This document shows, in pieces, positions 10,933 to 22,186 of a stretch of 64,000 bases of DNA. The number at the start of each line of letters is the position of its first letter. The stretch's first letter is position 1. The position numbers were made by a program, and so were the translations under genes. Source of the DNA: Euptelea pleiosperma (Eukaryota; Streptophyta; Magnoliopsida; Ranunculales; Eupteleaceae); contig CM068545.1 in the NCBI GenBank assembly GCA_035048495.1, positions 16,451,702 to 16,515,701 on the forward strand, written 5' to 3'. Below the pieces are notes generated by a model that worked only from the letters and a program-made list of their open reading frames with translations, was not told the origin of the DNA and made no database searches.

Positions 10933-13526
10933 GAGTTGAACTGATGTTGGCATCGATGCTTATTTGTGTGATTTCGGTTTGTATATTTATTTTATCTAAT
11001 ATGTACATAACATTATCAGAAAAACCGTTGTTTTTTTTTCTTCCTTTATTTCTTTATTTGGCTTTTCAGCAGCAGCATTGCTGTATAATTAGTGGGTTAT
11101 ATTCTTATTGTTCTACTTGTTATCAATTCAGGGTAGGGTTCCATGTGTGTGCTGGCATTTTGAAAAAAAAATGTAACAATATTTATTTCTACTGGGCATT
11201 CAAAATACTCTTGTTCTTGGTATGGCGAATCAGTCATCAAGTTTTGTCATAATTTGAGAGGATATGACTTGTGAAGTGGATAAATTAATTTATAAGATGA
11301 ATAATTCACATTGACTGATATTTTGAACTGACAATATGCATGGAAATGGCCGTTATGGGTTGTAGATTAAGAATTCTTGTCTTTTCGATTCCTAAGAAAA
11401 ACGTTGGCATTTCTGTTTTGTCATCTATTCTGGTCGGGTCTGAGTGTAGCGTGACATGCCAAATAAATTCCAAATGGCCGAATTAAATACATTGGATATC
11501 TTTGCCTCTGTATAATAGGAGGAAATGAGCTGCTGACAAGGAACATTGGCGCCTCTGGACCATCTACATTTATGTATAGGCAAAAAAAATTCTGGAGCTA
11601 CACAAGAAATCTTCACCCAGTGTGGGTTTTTCCCTTACACGTGGACAGCTGACATGACTAATTCAGGCCGGATGATATAGAGACATTATAGCTCAGCTAC
11701 ACGGATAATACTGTACTCCACACCATAAATTACCCTACAATGTATTGTACTTATTCCCTACGAATTGCAGACGGTGAATTATTCCCCTTTTTTTCTTTCA
11801 GAAGCAGAAAAAGGCCAAAAAATGTGCCTCTTGTGATACATGGAGTGCTATTGGCTGAACCTTGCCATGTGGGGAGATGCCAAGATGGCTAAATATGTGG
11901 GCTGGCCATGTCAGCTGCTGTGTAAAGCGAACCCTGCCATTACTGAAGAGTTTTGTAGTGCAACTCCACAAAAGCCACCCTAAATCGTAAACGTGTACAC
12001 CCAATTTTGCTGGACCAAATGTGCATGTTACTGTAGGACCAAAGTAACTTGATATATTTCTGTTCTTTTGTTAATTCTTAATTTCTAATGTTTTCTTTTT
12101 CACTTTCTCATACATTCACGTCTATAGCAAACAGGCTTCTCCATTCGCCCTTGCTACAACCTATTTCAATGCGTTGCTGCACCACCACCATCCTTCATTG
12201 TTATTAGGTATTCACCACCGTTGAACTCTTAGGGTTTCTCCTGTGGCTGAAAAATCCCTTATAACTAGGGTGGTTCATCTGCTGCGAAAATTTATTATTT
12301 CAGCAATGTTTTACCCATCTCCATTCACCATTGCAATAATGACCAATATGAAGCCTTTATCTTCCACCATTATACCCTACAATAAGTAGGCTATAGCCGA
12401 TATACCAAAACAAGGTTTCTTGTGTTCAGCTACCAAGAAAAGAGGGAATTGTCACGAAGGACCCGAACTGCTGGATCGAGGTTGAGCAGGGGTGACATCC
12501 CCAATAGGAGTAACCAGGCACTAAGGAGACCAATTCGTTGAACCAAAGCAACCACCATACAATGGATTGATTCAACTTTAGTAATTCACGGGTCATTCCA
12601 AAACAATTGCAAACGTCTGTGAATCAAGCCAATCAAGTTTTACAATTGATTTGTTAATAGTAGTCACTTGACCATTCATAATTAGTCAATTCACATTTCT
12701 AGTACAGAAAAAATTGAGTTCATTCACTTCATTGTTGTCGGGAATAAATTCATTGGCCCCGGGTGACTTCGAACTCCTAAAATGTCTGACAAGTACCCAA
12801 ACTCCTAAAATGTCTCACTTGTCTCGCCGGCTACATAAGATGTACTGGTTTAGGTTCCCCCCTGAATCAATGTTTCATTAGCTACAATCATTCAATCTGG
12901 GTTTCAACCCAGAAGATCCCCTTGGAGCCATTATTGGCTGTCCCCAAACTCTCTTGCTGTCTTCCTGTTGTTTCCTACTTTCACCCCTCAGCTTCTGCTG
13001 TATTCTACTAATGTCTACAGTACCAGGGCAGAAGCAACTGCTTGTTTAAGTTCAGAGTTGGTAAGAAATGATTTAATGCTGAAACACATGTAAGCATAGA
13101 ATACTTGCCATTTCTAATCGCTCAAGCCACCAGGAGGAAGGTTTTCGAAAGATTCACAAACCTCCTTTGGTCTTAGCCACTGAACATTCTCAACAGGGAT
13201 AAATAAGCAAAAATTTTAATAGCTTCATTAAACAATATTTTCGATATTGGTGTCCCGCTTTATTCAAGAGGCATGAACTTGGGGGTATTAATGAAGACTA
13301 ATTTTTATTTCACATATACGAGATGAAACCAAAGCACGACAAAAAGATCCCCATCCAGCAACATGTCTAGATGGGTCAGGAACTGTTGCTCATTTCAAAG
13401 ACACAAGTCCAGCCATATTTCTTTTAGTGACGAGGCGCTGCTGATCTGATCCATTGCAGCTGTGAATGCCAAATGATGTAAATTTCACATATGATAAGAG
13501 TCTAAAACTGCTGACGGTGATGGTAA
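10933..13526. other. intergenic between kinase and PRA1 genes
   Basis: It holds the 3' UTRs of the two convergent genes and no recognisable coding region. A short direct repeat (AACTCCTAAAATGTCT twice) lies at about 12771-12814. The few short open frames have no familiar motif. Confidence 0.55.
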
Positions 13527-16500
13527 TCAACTCCTATATTTGTTTTGCTGAAACCTTTTATATCCATCTGTTCGGGCAGGTTGCTTTGAAGGACTCAACT
13601 TCCGAAGCGAGGCATGCAAAATCATAACTGATAAACAGATGTAGGAGATAAGAGGGGATAAATAGAAGAAGATAAATGCTAACAAATAATGTTTGTATAT
13701 ATATATATTCACCTGCATAACTGACAGCAATCCCCCAAAAGAGAGCTATCTGAACACTAGAACAATACAGAATTACTGCAGTTGCTGCAAGAAGAAACGA
13801 CAGTTAGTCTTTTGCCTATAGGAAAAAAGGAGAAAAGACGGTTGATATTCCAAGGCATGTTGAGAAAACCAAACACGCATCTATTAATGAACACATTTAC
13901 ACATTGCCCGCATATTTTCATACACCTTCAGAATACAGGAGCTTTTAGAAAATTTTATTCTCATTGTTGACAGAAAAGAAAAGAGGTAAACATTTTATGG
14001 CAATTTTACAATCAAAGACAGGAATCGGGGGATGTATCATGCTAGGAAGACTGGCCAGGTCCCCTAAAATTGGGACCTTGGTTGGTTGTACACCACTTCA
14101 GAAACAAGTAGGTTTCACGGTTAAAATTTAGGGTTATCCTAGGGTTGAAGTGGAACATTAACTGATTTGGCAGCCGGCCCAGTCCCAATTTAATTAACAG
14201 TTGCTGAAATTGCTAAAAACCAAAACATGTATTTACTACCAAGTACCAAGGCATAAGAATGCCTAGAATGGAAAAGAAAGCTGCAACAGAGTGTAATGAA
14301 CACATGAAAGCAGATGCAAATTTTGTAAACTTCAAGAATTAAGTGATCTTCAAGAGAAACTAGCTTTCTCATTCTGAAACCAAGACAGCCAAAGACCATG
14401 AAGTACCGTTCCTAGAATTTTCTCTGATTCTAGGGATTGAATTGAAGATCAACATCAAGCTGGAAATCCAGGGGATGATTACTCAAGGATGGTGAACCTT
14501 TATAATGAGCTTCCCAAGGGCTTAAAAAGTTTTTTGGGGTAAATATGTTGAAGTTGGGACATGATAAAGTGAATGGTAGGGTGCAAGTGCCCATCTTATG
14601 AGTTGGTCTTAAATAAAATGTGATTCTCTGAAAAGTGATTGATGCAGGCAATGGATCCTGATTTTCCAATTTTTTTTTTTTTTTGATCGGTAAAATGTAG
14701 TATATTAAAGGAGGGCCGAGGGAGCCTAGCAAAACTGTACAAAGCAATCAAAAAGATCAAGAACCACCAAAAAACAAAACCCAAAAAACAACTACCGGCA
14801 GCCCCTAATGGGAGGAAACTACTAAGACAACAACCTGTCCCACTGAAAAACAAAATCGTCGAATCTGAAGTTTTTTAGCTCGGGGATGGCAGAGCTCAAA
14901 TGATAAAGGGAGGCTTTGATATTCATGATGATCTCCTCAGTTTGGGCCACCTTGTCTTCAAAAATCCGGCCATTCCTCTCTTTCCAAATTTCCCAACAAA
15001 TGGCAAACGAGATGATCCTCCATAGCTTATTACCGCCAGCAGTGAAGGCTTTGGAGTTCCAACCGACTCTGCTGTCAAAAACCGATAGGGGAGAGACCCA
15101 CGAAATCTCACAGAGTGTAAGAAAATACTCCCAAACGGTTCAAGTCTTGAAGATCCTTTGAATTCAAGTCCTTTATTATAGTGGGCGAGTAATTCTAACA
15201 ACGGTTTTATGGAGCTTATCTAGAAAGGTTCTGTCACACATTTCACACTTCAAAGTTGTTAGGATCCTAAAGGTTATGACTTAAGCATTCCACACCCCTA
15301 TCGCCAAGGTGCTTTTGGTGTATTGGTTTGGGTCCTAACAAAAGTGGTCTCACGATATCCTTCATGCAGAGTTTGAATGGGTCCAATATAAACCTAAAGT
15401 GGTAGATTACTTAGATACTTCTATATGCTAGCGTACTGGTAGAGGATACCATATGGATACTTGTACAATGCAACTTAATTTTGTCCTTTATCTTATTTGA
15501 TATGACTCCAACAATTTTATTATTTGCTGTGCCCAAAGAAATAGAAGATGGCATGTTGTAAAGAACAAAACTATAAAATACTTCACAAATAATCAAATAT
15601 TAAGAAATCAGTGAATTTTAGTTTGTGTAGGCTTGGCCCGACACAGATGGGCTCGGATGGGTTGGACCAAGTCTTGTGGACCGTGTGGGCTTCTTAGAAT
15701 GACTTCACACTTGAGTAGAGCTTAACTGGATGATGGGCCTCTGGGTTTTCTTTTTCTCTGAGATACTGGAGCATAATAGGGAGGGACTAGGACGTCCTTA
15801 ACTCCCTCCCCTCTTCTTTTATAGAAGAGGTTAGGTGGATGGTGGTTGCTCTCATTTATGAGCTACAGCCCCAAAGTATTCTAGATTCTAGCTTGACTAC
15901 ACCACTTTCAAGTGGTCAATGCCCATTTTCAAAGGCTCAACTTGTTAATGAGCTACAGCCCACTCTAGCTTGACTACATCACTTTCAAGTGGTCAAGACC
16001 CATTTTCAAAAGTCCAACTTGTTGAACGAGTTACTAAGTCCTGAGGCAGCCCAATTGTTAGAAGTCTAGATCAGTCAGCTCTAATCAAGTATTATCAACC
16101 ACAATCTACCACATCAGATGGGCCAAAAGAGACCCCAATGCAATTATGTGACTATGCAATGTGCATGAGCAAATGCAAAGTGCGCTCACGGTTGCACCCA
16201 TGCACATGCCCTTACTCCTGCATACTCTCATGCATGGGTACAATTGGTGTGAAGCATGTTGCTATACTGCATGTTGTAGCAAGTGTATACATACACACAA
16301 TCAAGAGAAGGGAGAAAATGAACTTATATCCTTCTTTCAAGTCTTCCTACTAGTCGAAGTGGGACTGTTCTCACATTGAATAAAATAACTTAGTCTTTTA
16401 TAAAAGACAAAATGGAGTGAAACTTAGAATTTGAACTTTACCTTTTCTAAAAAGAGGTGGTTTAAAACCTATAAACCTAATAAAATAGAAAATTATTTTA

Positions 16501-19477
16501 TTTATTTTGAAGTTCCTCAGAATGGTTCCACTAACGCTTCCACAAGTTTTCTTTGGGTTCAAGAAAGATTCTGCAATTGATGTGTTCCCATTTAGTGGAA
16601 AAGGTTCAAAAACGGCTGGTGGTTGGAAGATTAAAAATTTAAGTCGCGATAGCTGACTTGTTTTGCTTAAGCACATATTATCCAGCATCGTTGTTCATAT
16701 TATGTCATATTATGTCAGTTATAGAGATGGTAGAAGCTGAGCGGCTACTTGATAATTTCTTATGGCTATTGTGAGTGGAATTCCAATCGGGTTCACTGAA
16801 TTTACTTGTAAAAAACTTAAAATTTCACTGAATTGAGTGAAATTTGAGAACCAGAGGATGTCAACAATGCCCATATAATGAGAACTTGCAGGAGGCTCGC
16901 AAAATGATCTTCAACTTAATCCTAATTCATGAGGACTAAATATCTTCTTAAGACATCTTTATGGTAATTATGTGACCAATTAGGGGCTCAAGAATACAAA
17001 AAGTGTTGAGTATAAAGAAACCTGATAAAAAACATGATATGGACGATTAAGAATTTAGAGGATGCGAGTGAACAATGGCTTAAGATTCAGTGAATGAATA
17101 CCTAAAATCAAAGTAAGAATATAATCTTTGATTAATGAATACATAAGGGTTGAAAGTCTATAGTGACTTTGTTAATTTACTTCAAAATAATGTAGTGAAA
17201 TTTTCTGAAATGGAATTATGGAAGAGAAGTCAACATATTGGTTTTGTTTCAGACTGATCTTAGTCTGAGACATGTTTTTTGGAGCTGGATTAATATTTCT
17301 TAGAACCAAGGAATTGAGTGAAGACAAATTGGGTATTTAGTCAAGAAAAATAGGTTCAGTTCTCAGAAAACAGAAAAATCCAGTAATAGTTATTAACATA
17401 GACAAGTAAGCATGTAGTAACTATCTCTGGTGAAACCAATGGGCATGGATGTTTATAACAAGTCGTCCAAGATGAGATACAACATTGGGAAAGTGATAAT
17501 CCCAATAGAGGAACCAAGGTATGAAAAATGGGAGTTAGAAAAACTTAACAATTTGGGGAATCCCATGTAAGTCAGGGTTTATTGTTTTTGAGAATGACTA
17601 AAGAGGAACGAGAAGAGGCGACCAGTGCTTATTCTCAAAGACCTATCTTAATCGGCTGTGTGAGTTGTATCGGTAGAACAATATCAGGGAGTTGTCAATC
17701 TTTTTGGCGGAATGGCATTAAATTCTAGAATAGTTGCTTTTGCTTCGCCATAAAATCTAATATCAAGAAGAAAACATAGGCATACTGCCATACTCTTGAG
17801 GTCATACGGCCTTAATGTCAGGTGATTTTCCTGAAGAAATATCAGTCAAAGGAAGTGCTTTCCAAGGCTTTAAATTTCGTTGAAACACACGAATATTAGC
17901 CTTTGAGCTATACCGAAATCAAAACTCAATGAATTTTAAAATTTCGGGCAACTATTCCATAGGAATAGAAAAAAGAGATAATGAAGACCCCCATCTCATC
18001 TTAGGGAGATTATAGAGAGAGATAAGTTTTCTTTTTTATAAATGAGGGATAGTAATCTCACCAGTTATAAATTTTCCAGGATTTCACCCACCGAAATTTC
18101 AGGCTGGGGCCGAAACCTTGTCAAAATTGAAATTGAAATTTAAATCCTTGATGCTTACTGTGCATTCTCTGATCAATAAGATGCCTAATAGGCATTAAGA
18201 TGCGAACTCCATGCAGATCTGAAGCCTAGCATGTCTCTTTTCTCCAACTAATATTTTTCCAAAGATGTGCTTTTAATTAAACAAAAACAGATGCAAAGCT
18301 TCCCTTCAGAGGGAACTACAAAGAGGGCAAATGATCCCAAACAACTACGAATAATTTCTCCTAAGGTGTTTGGTATTCCGTGCTTCTTTTGTAGTCCTAG
18401 TCCTCATTCAACTATAGTTTTGTTTCTTAGTATGCATTCAAATTCTTAGAACACAAATGTAATGTTCTTATCGATGGTAGATATTATGTTGTCTTTAGTG
18501 GGTATTTCGGCTTATGCTTTATATAATTTGAGTAAATAAAAGCTGATTTGCACTAAATATGTAGTGTTTCTCCTCAAAATTTTAGCAAGCATCACAATGT
18601 GTTACGATCCTAAAGGTTAAGACTTAAACTTCCTGCACCTCTATCACCTAGGTGCTTTTGGTGTATTGGTTTGGGTCTCAACACAATGTCTTATACAAGA
18701 AGATAGAAAATTGACAATGTTCGATATCATATAACATACTAACAAAAATTACACTAAAATACTTGATGGATTAGCAAATTGGCGAAGAACAAGGACTAAC
18801 CACATTGGGCAAGACGAACCAAACCAAGCCGAATGGATGGGTACCGGTCCAATCCCCACCGGTCGCTAGATAACCTGAACAGGTCCCAAAGAGCCAAGCT
18901 TGATATCAACCCTAAAAGGGCAACCGGCATTTGATACCTGTCACCACCAATGACAAAAAATTCAAACAATTATTCACAAAATAAGAAGAAACATAGTGAA
19001 CAAAAATAAGATATAAAGTAATAAGAAATACAGTGTGCAGGCGAAGAACAGAATGAAGAGAGTGGCATAGTTGCGAGCGTAACGCTTGACGTTCTCATGA
19101 ACCCTAAGCCTGGCCTGTGAGGGAGAGGATGGAAACGTATAAGAATCACAGAGGCCGATGAATCCAACGGTCCATGATGGGGTATCGCCAGAGAAATCAT
19201 CAGCAGTGAGCTTGGCGAAGGGGTTGAGAGTGAAGAGAGAGAAGATGGTGCCAAAGTAGGAGAAGATGAACAAGAAGAAGCCGGTGGTGGTGGTCGCGAC
19301 GACGGCAGTGGTGGTGCCATTGGTGGCGCTATGGTGGCGGTCGGAAGAGGAGGTGGCGTGGCGGTCGAGGTTGGTGGTTCGTTCGTCGAGGATTTCGAGG
19401 TAGCCACTGTCGCGAAGCCATGACTCAAAGGCGGGTTCGGGGACGCTCAGGGATAACGGGTTGGCGGAAAAAACCAT
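13527..19477 (-). CDS. PRA1H: PRA1-family protein (prenylated Rab acceptor, PRA1.H-like)
   Basis: The first exon runs 19477 down to 19032. It begins MVFSANPLSLSVPEPAFESW and includes LFTLNPFAKLTADDFSGDTP and ARLRVHENVKRYARNYATLF, hallmarks of the plant PRA1 H clade. Two further exons fit: 13784-13713 (ATAVILYCSSVQIALFWGIA) and 13627-13527 (MILHASLRKLSPSKQPAR, stop TGA). PRA1 proteins are four-helix membrane proteins of the endomembrane system that interact with prenylated Rab GTPases. The start is the Met before VFSANP; the upstream open codons are not family-like. About 40-45 residues expected between exons are missing: I could not find them between 13785 and 19031. Phases require a missing segment of length 2 modulo 3; direct joining of the known exons would break the frame. 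Whether the exon is overlooked, lost or the gene is dead stays open. Confidence 0.82.
14671..15160 (-). mobile_element. L1 LINE 3' end with poly(A) tail
   Basis: The minus strand encodes ICWEIWKERNGRIFEDKV and then IPELKNFRFDDFVF, the end of a plant L1 ORF2 and close to the copy at 5421. A run of 14 T at 14671-14684 is the poly(A) tail. It sits in the large PRA1 intron, in the sense orientation of the gene. Confidence 0.75.
15258..15339. mobile_element. 82-bp mini inverted-repeat element, copy 1
   Basis: It starts GTTAGGATCC and ends GGGTCCTAAC, an inverted pair. It shares most of its sequence with 18601-18681, including the block GGTGCTTTTGGTGTATTGGT. The flanks of this copy show no clear target duplication. 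Confidence 0.55.
15858..16030. repeat. 90-bp tandem duplication
   Basis: Two units of about 90 bases start ATGAGCTACAGCC at 15858 and 15948. Both contain CACTTTCAAGTGGTCAA. The units differ by a few substitutions and an indel. Confidence 0.75.
17863..18150. mobile_element. hAT-like MITE in PRA1 intron
   Basis: Ends are CAAGGCTTTAAATTTCG and, inverted, CAAGGATTTAAATTTCA. Flanking octamers are GTGCTTTC (17855-17862) and ATGCTTAC (18151-18158), 6 of 8 matching. It belongs to the CA-GG-TTTAAA family. Confidence 0.68.
18601..18681. mobile_element. 81-bp mini element, copy 2, with 8-bp target duplication
   Basis: It starts GTTACGATCCTAAAGG and ends TTTGGGTCTCAA. It is flanked by identical octamers CACAATGT at 18593-18600 and 18682-18689. 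It is the sister copy of 15258-15339, and both sit in the PRA1 intron. Confidence 0.7.
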
Positions 19478-19904
19478 CTTCAAGACTTCCAACGTTCCAA
19501 CTTCCAAGTGGTTAGTAAAAGATGTGTGCAAACTGCAAATCTTATCACTTAATTCTATTTGAGCAGCAACAATGTCCTCCCTAGGGTCTACACCGTTGGA
19601 TGACCTAGAACACCATCAATTTCTAAATGCTTTCTACATTCTAGGATTAATATGTGGCCCGATCTTAATCAGAGGTGTTTAGCTGGGTGATTTAAGTTAT
19701 CCCTTCTGACCTCCGTTGTGTGGTGCTGAGGACCATAACACAGACGTGCAGGTTAGAATCCAATGGTGTGGACCTAAGGACTTCTCTTACTTTTCTTGTA
19801 GTTCTTATTATAAAACATAATTAATAATCTCTACAATTATAAAGCATGGGAAACCCTAGAGATACTTTGTCCTTATCTTCCGAAAAACAAAATCCTACTA
19901 CCAG

Positions 19905-20143
19905 TATTTTAAAAGGCGTTTGGGAATTACGCTTTGAGTCTCGCCTCAGGCAAGCTTTCACAAAATGTCGTTAAGGTTATTAAAAAGGCTTAAAAGCTTG
20001 TGAGGTATATGTCTCATCTACTGAAGCTTTAAAAATATAAGGCTTACGTCTCTTGTTACTTGTGCTTTTTTTTTTTTTATGACTTGTGTCAAAGGAATAA
20101 GTTATTCTAGATTAAAAAAAATCATCTTCTTTTATGTATGAGA
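19905..20143. repeat. degraded repeat, possible MITE left end
   Basis: Text beginning CAGTATTTTAAAAGGCG is partly mirrored by CGCGTTTAAAAACATTAC near 21660, suggesting an old inverted-repeat element into which the Helitron-like units later landed. Target duplication is not convincing. Confidence 0.3.
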
Positions 20144-20315
20144 CTAGTGGGTGCCCAATGCCATCGGCACTCCTCAATAAAGAATTTGCCAGAATCAGGT
20201 GAGTGGCGGAGATCCACCGTCCATTTGGGGGAGGATTAGATCTCGGCCCTTCTTTGTTGATGCTTATAAGAGGAGGTATAAGTAGGGAGACGACCAATGT
20301 GTTTTGCTATATAGA
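20144..20315 (-). mobile_element. short Helitron-like element (172 bp)
   Basis: Read on the minus strand it starts TCTATATAGCAAAACAC and ends CTAG followed by T, with an imperfect hairpin GTGCCGATGGCAT before the end. Its 5' end abuts the 3' end of the next unit at 20316. Confidence 0.5.
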
Positions 20316-20785
20316 ATAGTAAATGGCCAATGCCCACAGCACTCCGACAAAAGGGTTTACAAAAATTGGATGCCTTCGGCACTCAAACGGTATAACGGAT
20401 TGGGGCGTTACCATTTTTCCATTATAACGGCTGTTATAACGGATTGTAACGCATAGAGGGAGAAATGGGAAAATAACAGAAATAACAAAAAATAACGGTG
20501 TTGAAATTTAAATTTTGAATAAATTGAGGTCAAATGAGGCGGATTGAATGGCTGAAATCTAACCGTCCACATTAAATGGATGGATAAGATAAGAGAATAC
20601 AACTGAGTTGTCTTGATATATGTGTGGGTGGCCCGTGCTCGCGGCACTTTCCGACAAAGTGTCTGTCAAAATCGGGTGGGAGTTAATCTCAGCCATCGAT
20701 ATGAAGCATAGTGGATCTCAACACTCATTATTGAAGCCATATAAGATAAGAGGGGTATAAGAAAACCATTAAATTTTCGTTAAAT
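20316..20785 (-). mobile_element. Helitron-like element, head-to-tail with its neighbour
   Basis: On the minus strand it carries the same interior as 9416-9951, including GTTATAACAGCCGTTATAA and the pre-terminal GTGCTGTGGGCAT, and it ends in CTAT (one base from CTAG) directly against the unit at 20315. Its 5' end lacks TCTATATA and seems truncated. Confidence 0.45.
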
Positions 20786-21020
20786 TCTATTTTTTTTTTA
20801 TTTTCAATTTTCAATTTTCAATTTTCAAATTTTACACCACTTTTTTTTGTTAAAGTCATTAAAATCCGTTAAAATCCATTTTTTCTGTTTTTGTCCCTGC
20901 CCGTTTCAATCCGTTTTAACGGTAACACCCCTCTCGAGGCATAAAAAGTGGGGGTCCTGAGCTTAACCCTTGGGCTATATGTAAATCCAACCCATTTCGT
21001 TCCTTATATGTAGGTAAGTA

Positions 21021-21179
21021 GTAGGTGACCCGTGCCCACGGCACTCATCGACAAAGCGTTTGTCAAAATTGGGTGTGAGTGGCTGAGATCCACCGCCCAT
21101 TTGGTGTGATAAGATCTCGGCCATCCTTTATGAAGCTGGATAAGAGAAGACAACCGTCCTATTTAGTTTGATTTGTAGA
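21021..21179 (-). mobile_element. short Helitron-like element (159 bp)
   Basis: On the minus strand it starts TCTACAAATC and ends with hairpin GTGCCGTGGGCAC, ten bases, then CTAC before T. It resembles the 172-bp unit at 20144 over most of its length. Confidence 0.45.
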
Positions 21180-21981
21180 AAATAAAAAATGTAAATTCTT
21201 AAATCAAATAACAAATAGTGGAAAGATTTTATCAACATACATTCACTAATATAATGTATTTTATTAATAAAAATAAAAATAATATTATATATATTTCGTT
21301 AATAATATCGGATCGGATCATTGTCGGATCACGATTTCTATGTCTAGACCCAATCCAATAAGATTTTGACTAATAGGATCTAGACTCAATCGGTGACACT
21401 GTGAATCCCAAACCTGCCCCAAAATCTGATAACATTAATTAAAAGGTGGCCAAAAATCAATAAAAAAAAAAATAATGAAAGAAAATATATCTTTTTGAAT
21501 CACGAAAAAGTATATAATCATACATGAGTTTGGATCGGGTCATTAACGGATCGAATCAGGATGCGGGTCCAAAATTGGTCCGATAAGATAGTGGATCACA
21601 ACTTATCGGATTGGGTTATTATATCGATCGATCCATTGTAGCGCCTCACCCCACGCCTTCGCGTTTAAAAACATTACTTGCAAATACTAATAAGATTTGT
21701 GTAGATTTTGAGGGTCTTTTAGTCTTTTAAATAACTTGAGTTGCCAAATTTCCAAAATCGACTCTCTGCATTAATCTTCCAAAATGGTCACCCTCCTATT
21801 TTGTCACATCTTCCAAAAATGACCCTACAATATTTAAGACATGTTGAATAAAAATAGGGGCATTTTGTCATTAACATTTCTTTCATGCTTAAAATGGTTC
21901 TCTTCTTTTTCTTTTCAATTGCACATCGCACTATCATCTCCACTAGTTAATAGTACTAGGATCTCATGTAATATATGTAAG

Positions 21982-22178
21982 CAGCGGCGAAACCAGGAAG
22001 GGGCCAGGGCCTGATCAACTTTTGAAAACTCTATAAAAAAAAATTGTACTTCCTAAAAACTACCGTTTTCCTTTGGTTTGCCCCCTGGTTTTTTTCCTTT
22101 TTACGAATTTGCGTCCACTTCATCAATTTTTTTTGCGATTTGGCCCCCTTAAACAAAATCTTGGCTCTGCCACTACTT
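21982..22178. mobile_element. hAT-like MITE (CAGYGGCGRARCCAGG type)
   Basis: The left end CAGCGGCGAAACCAGGA is the inverse of the right end TCTTGGCTCTGCCACTAC. TATGTAAG occurs at 21974-21981 and 22179-22186, giving an 8-bp duplication. This end sequence is widespread in plant hAT MITEs. Confidence 0.72.
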
Positions 22179-22186
22179 TATGTAAG

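Noticed and set aside
18970..19428. Pro/Thr-rich minus-strand frame overlapping the PRA1 first exon.
   Set aside because: It is a frame-shifted shadow of the PRA1 exon; the other frame has family motifs.
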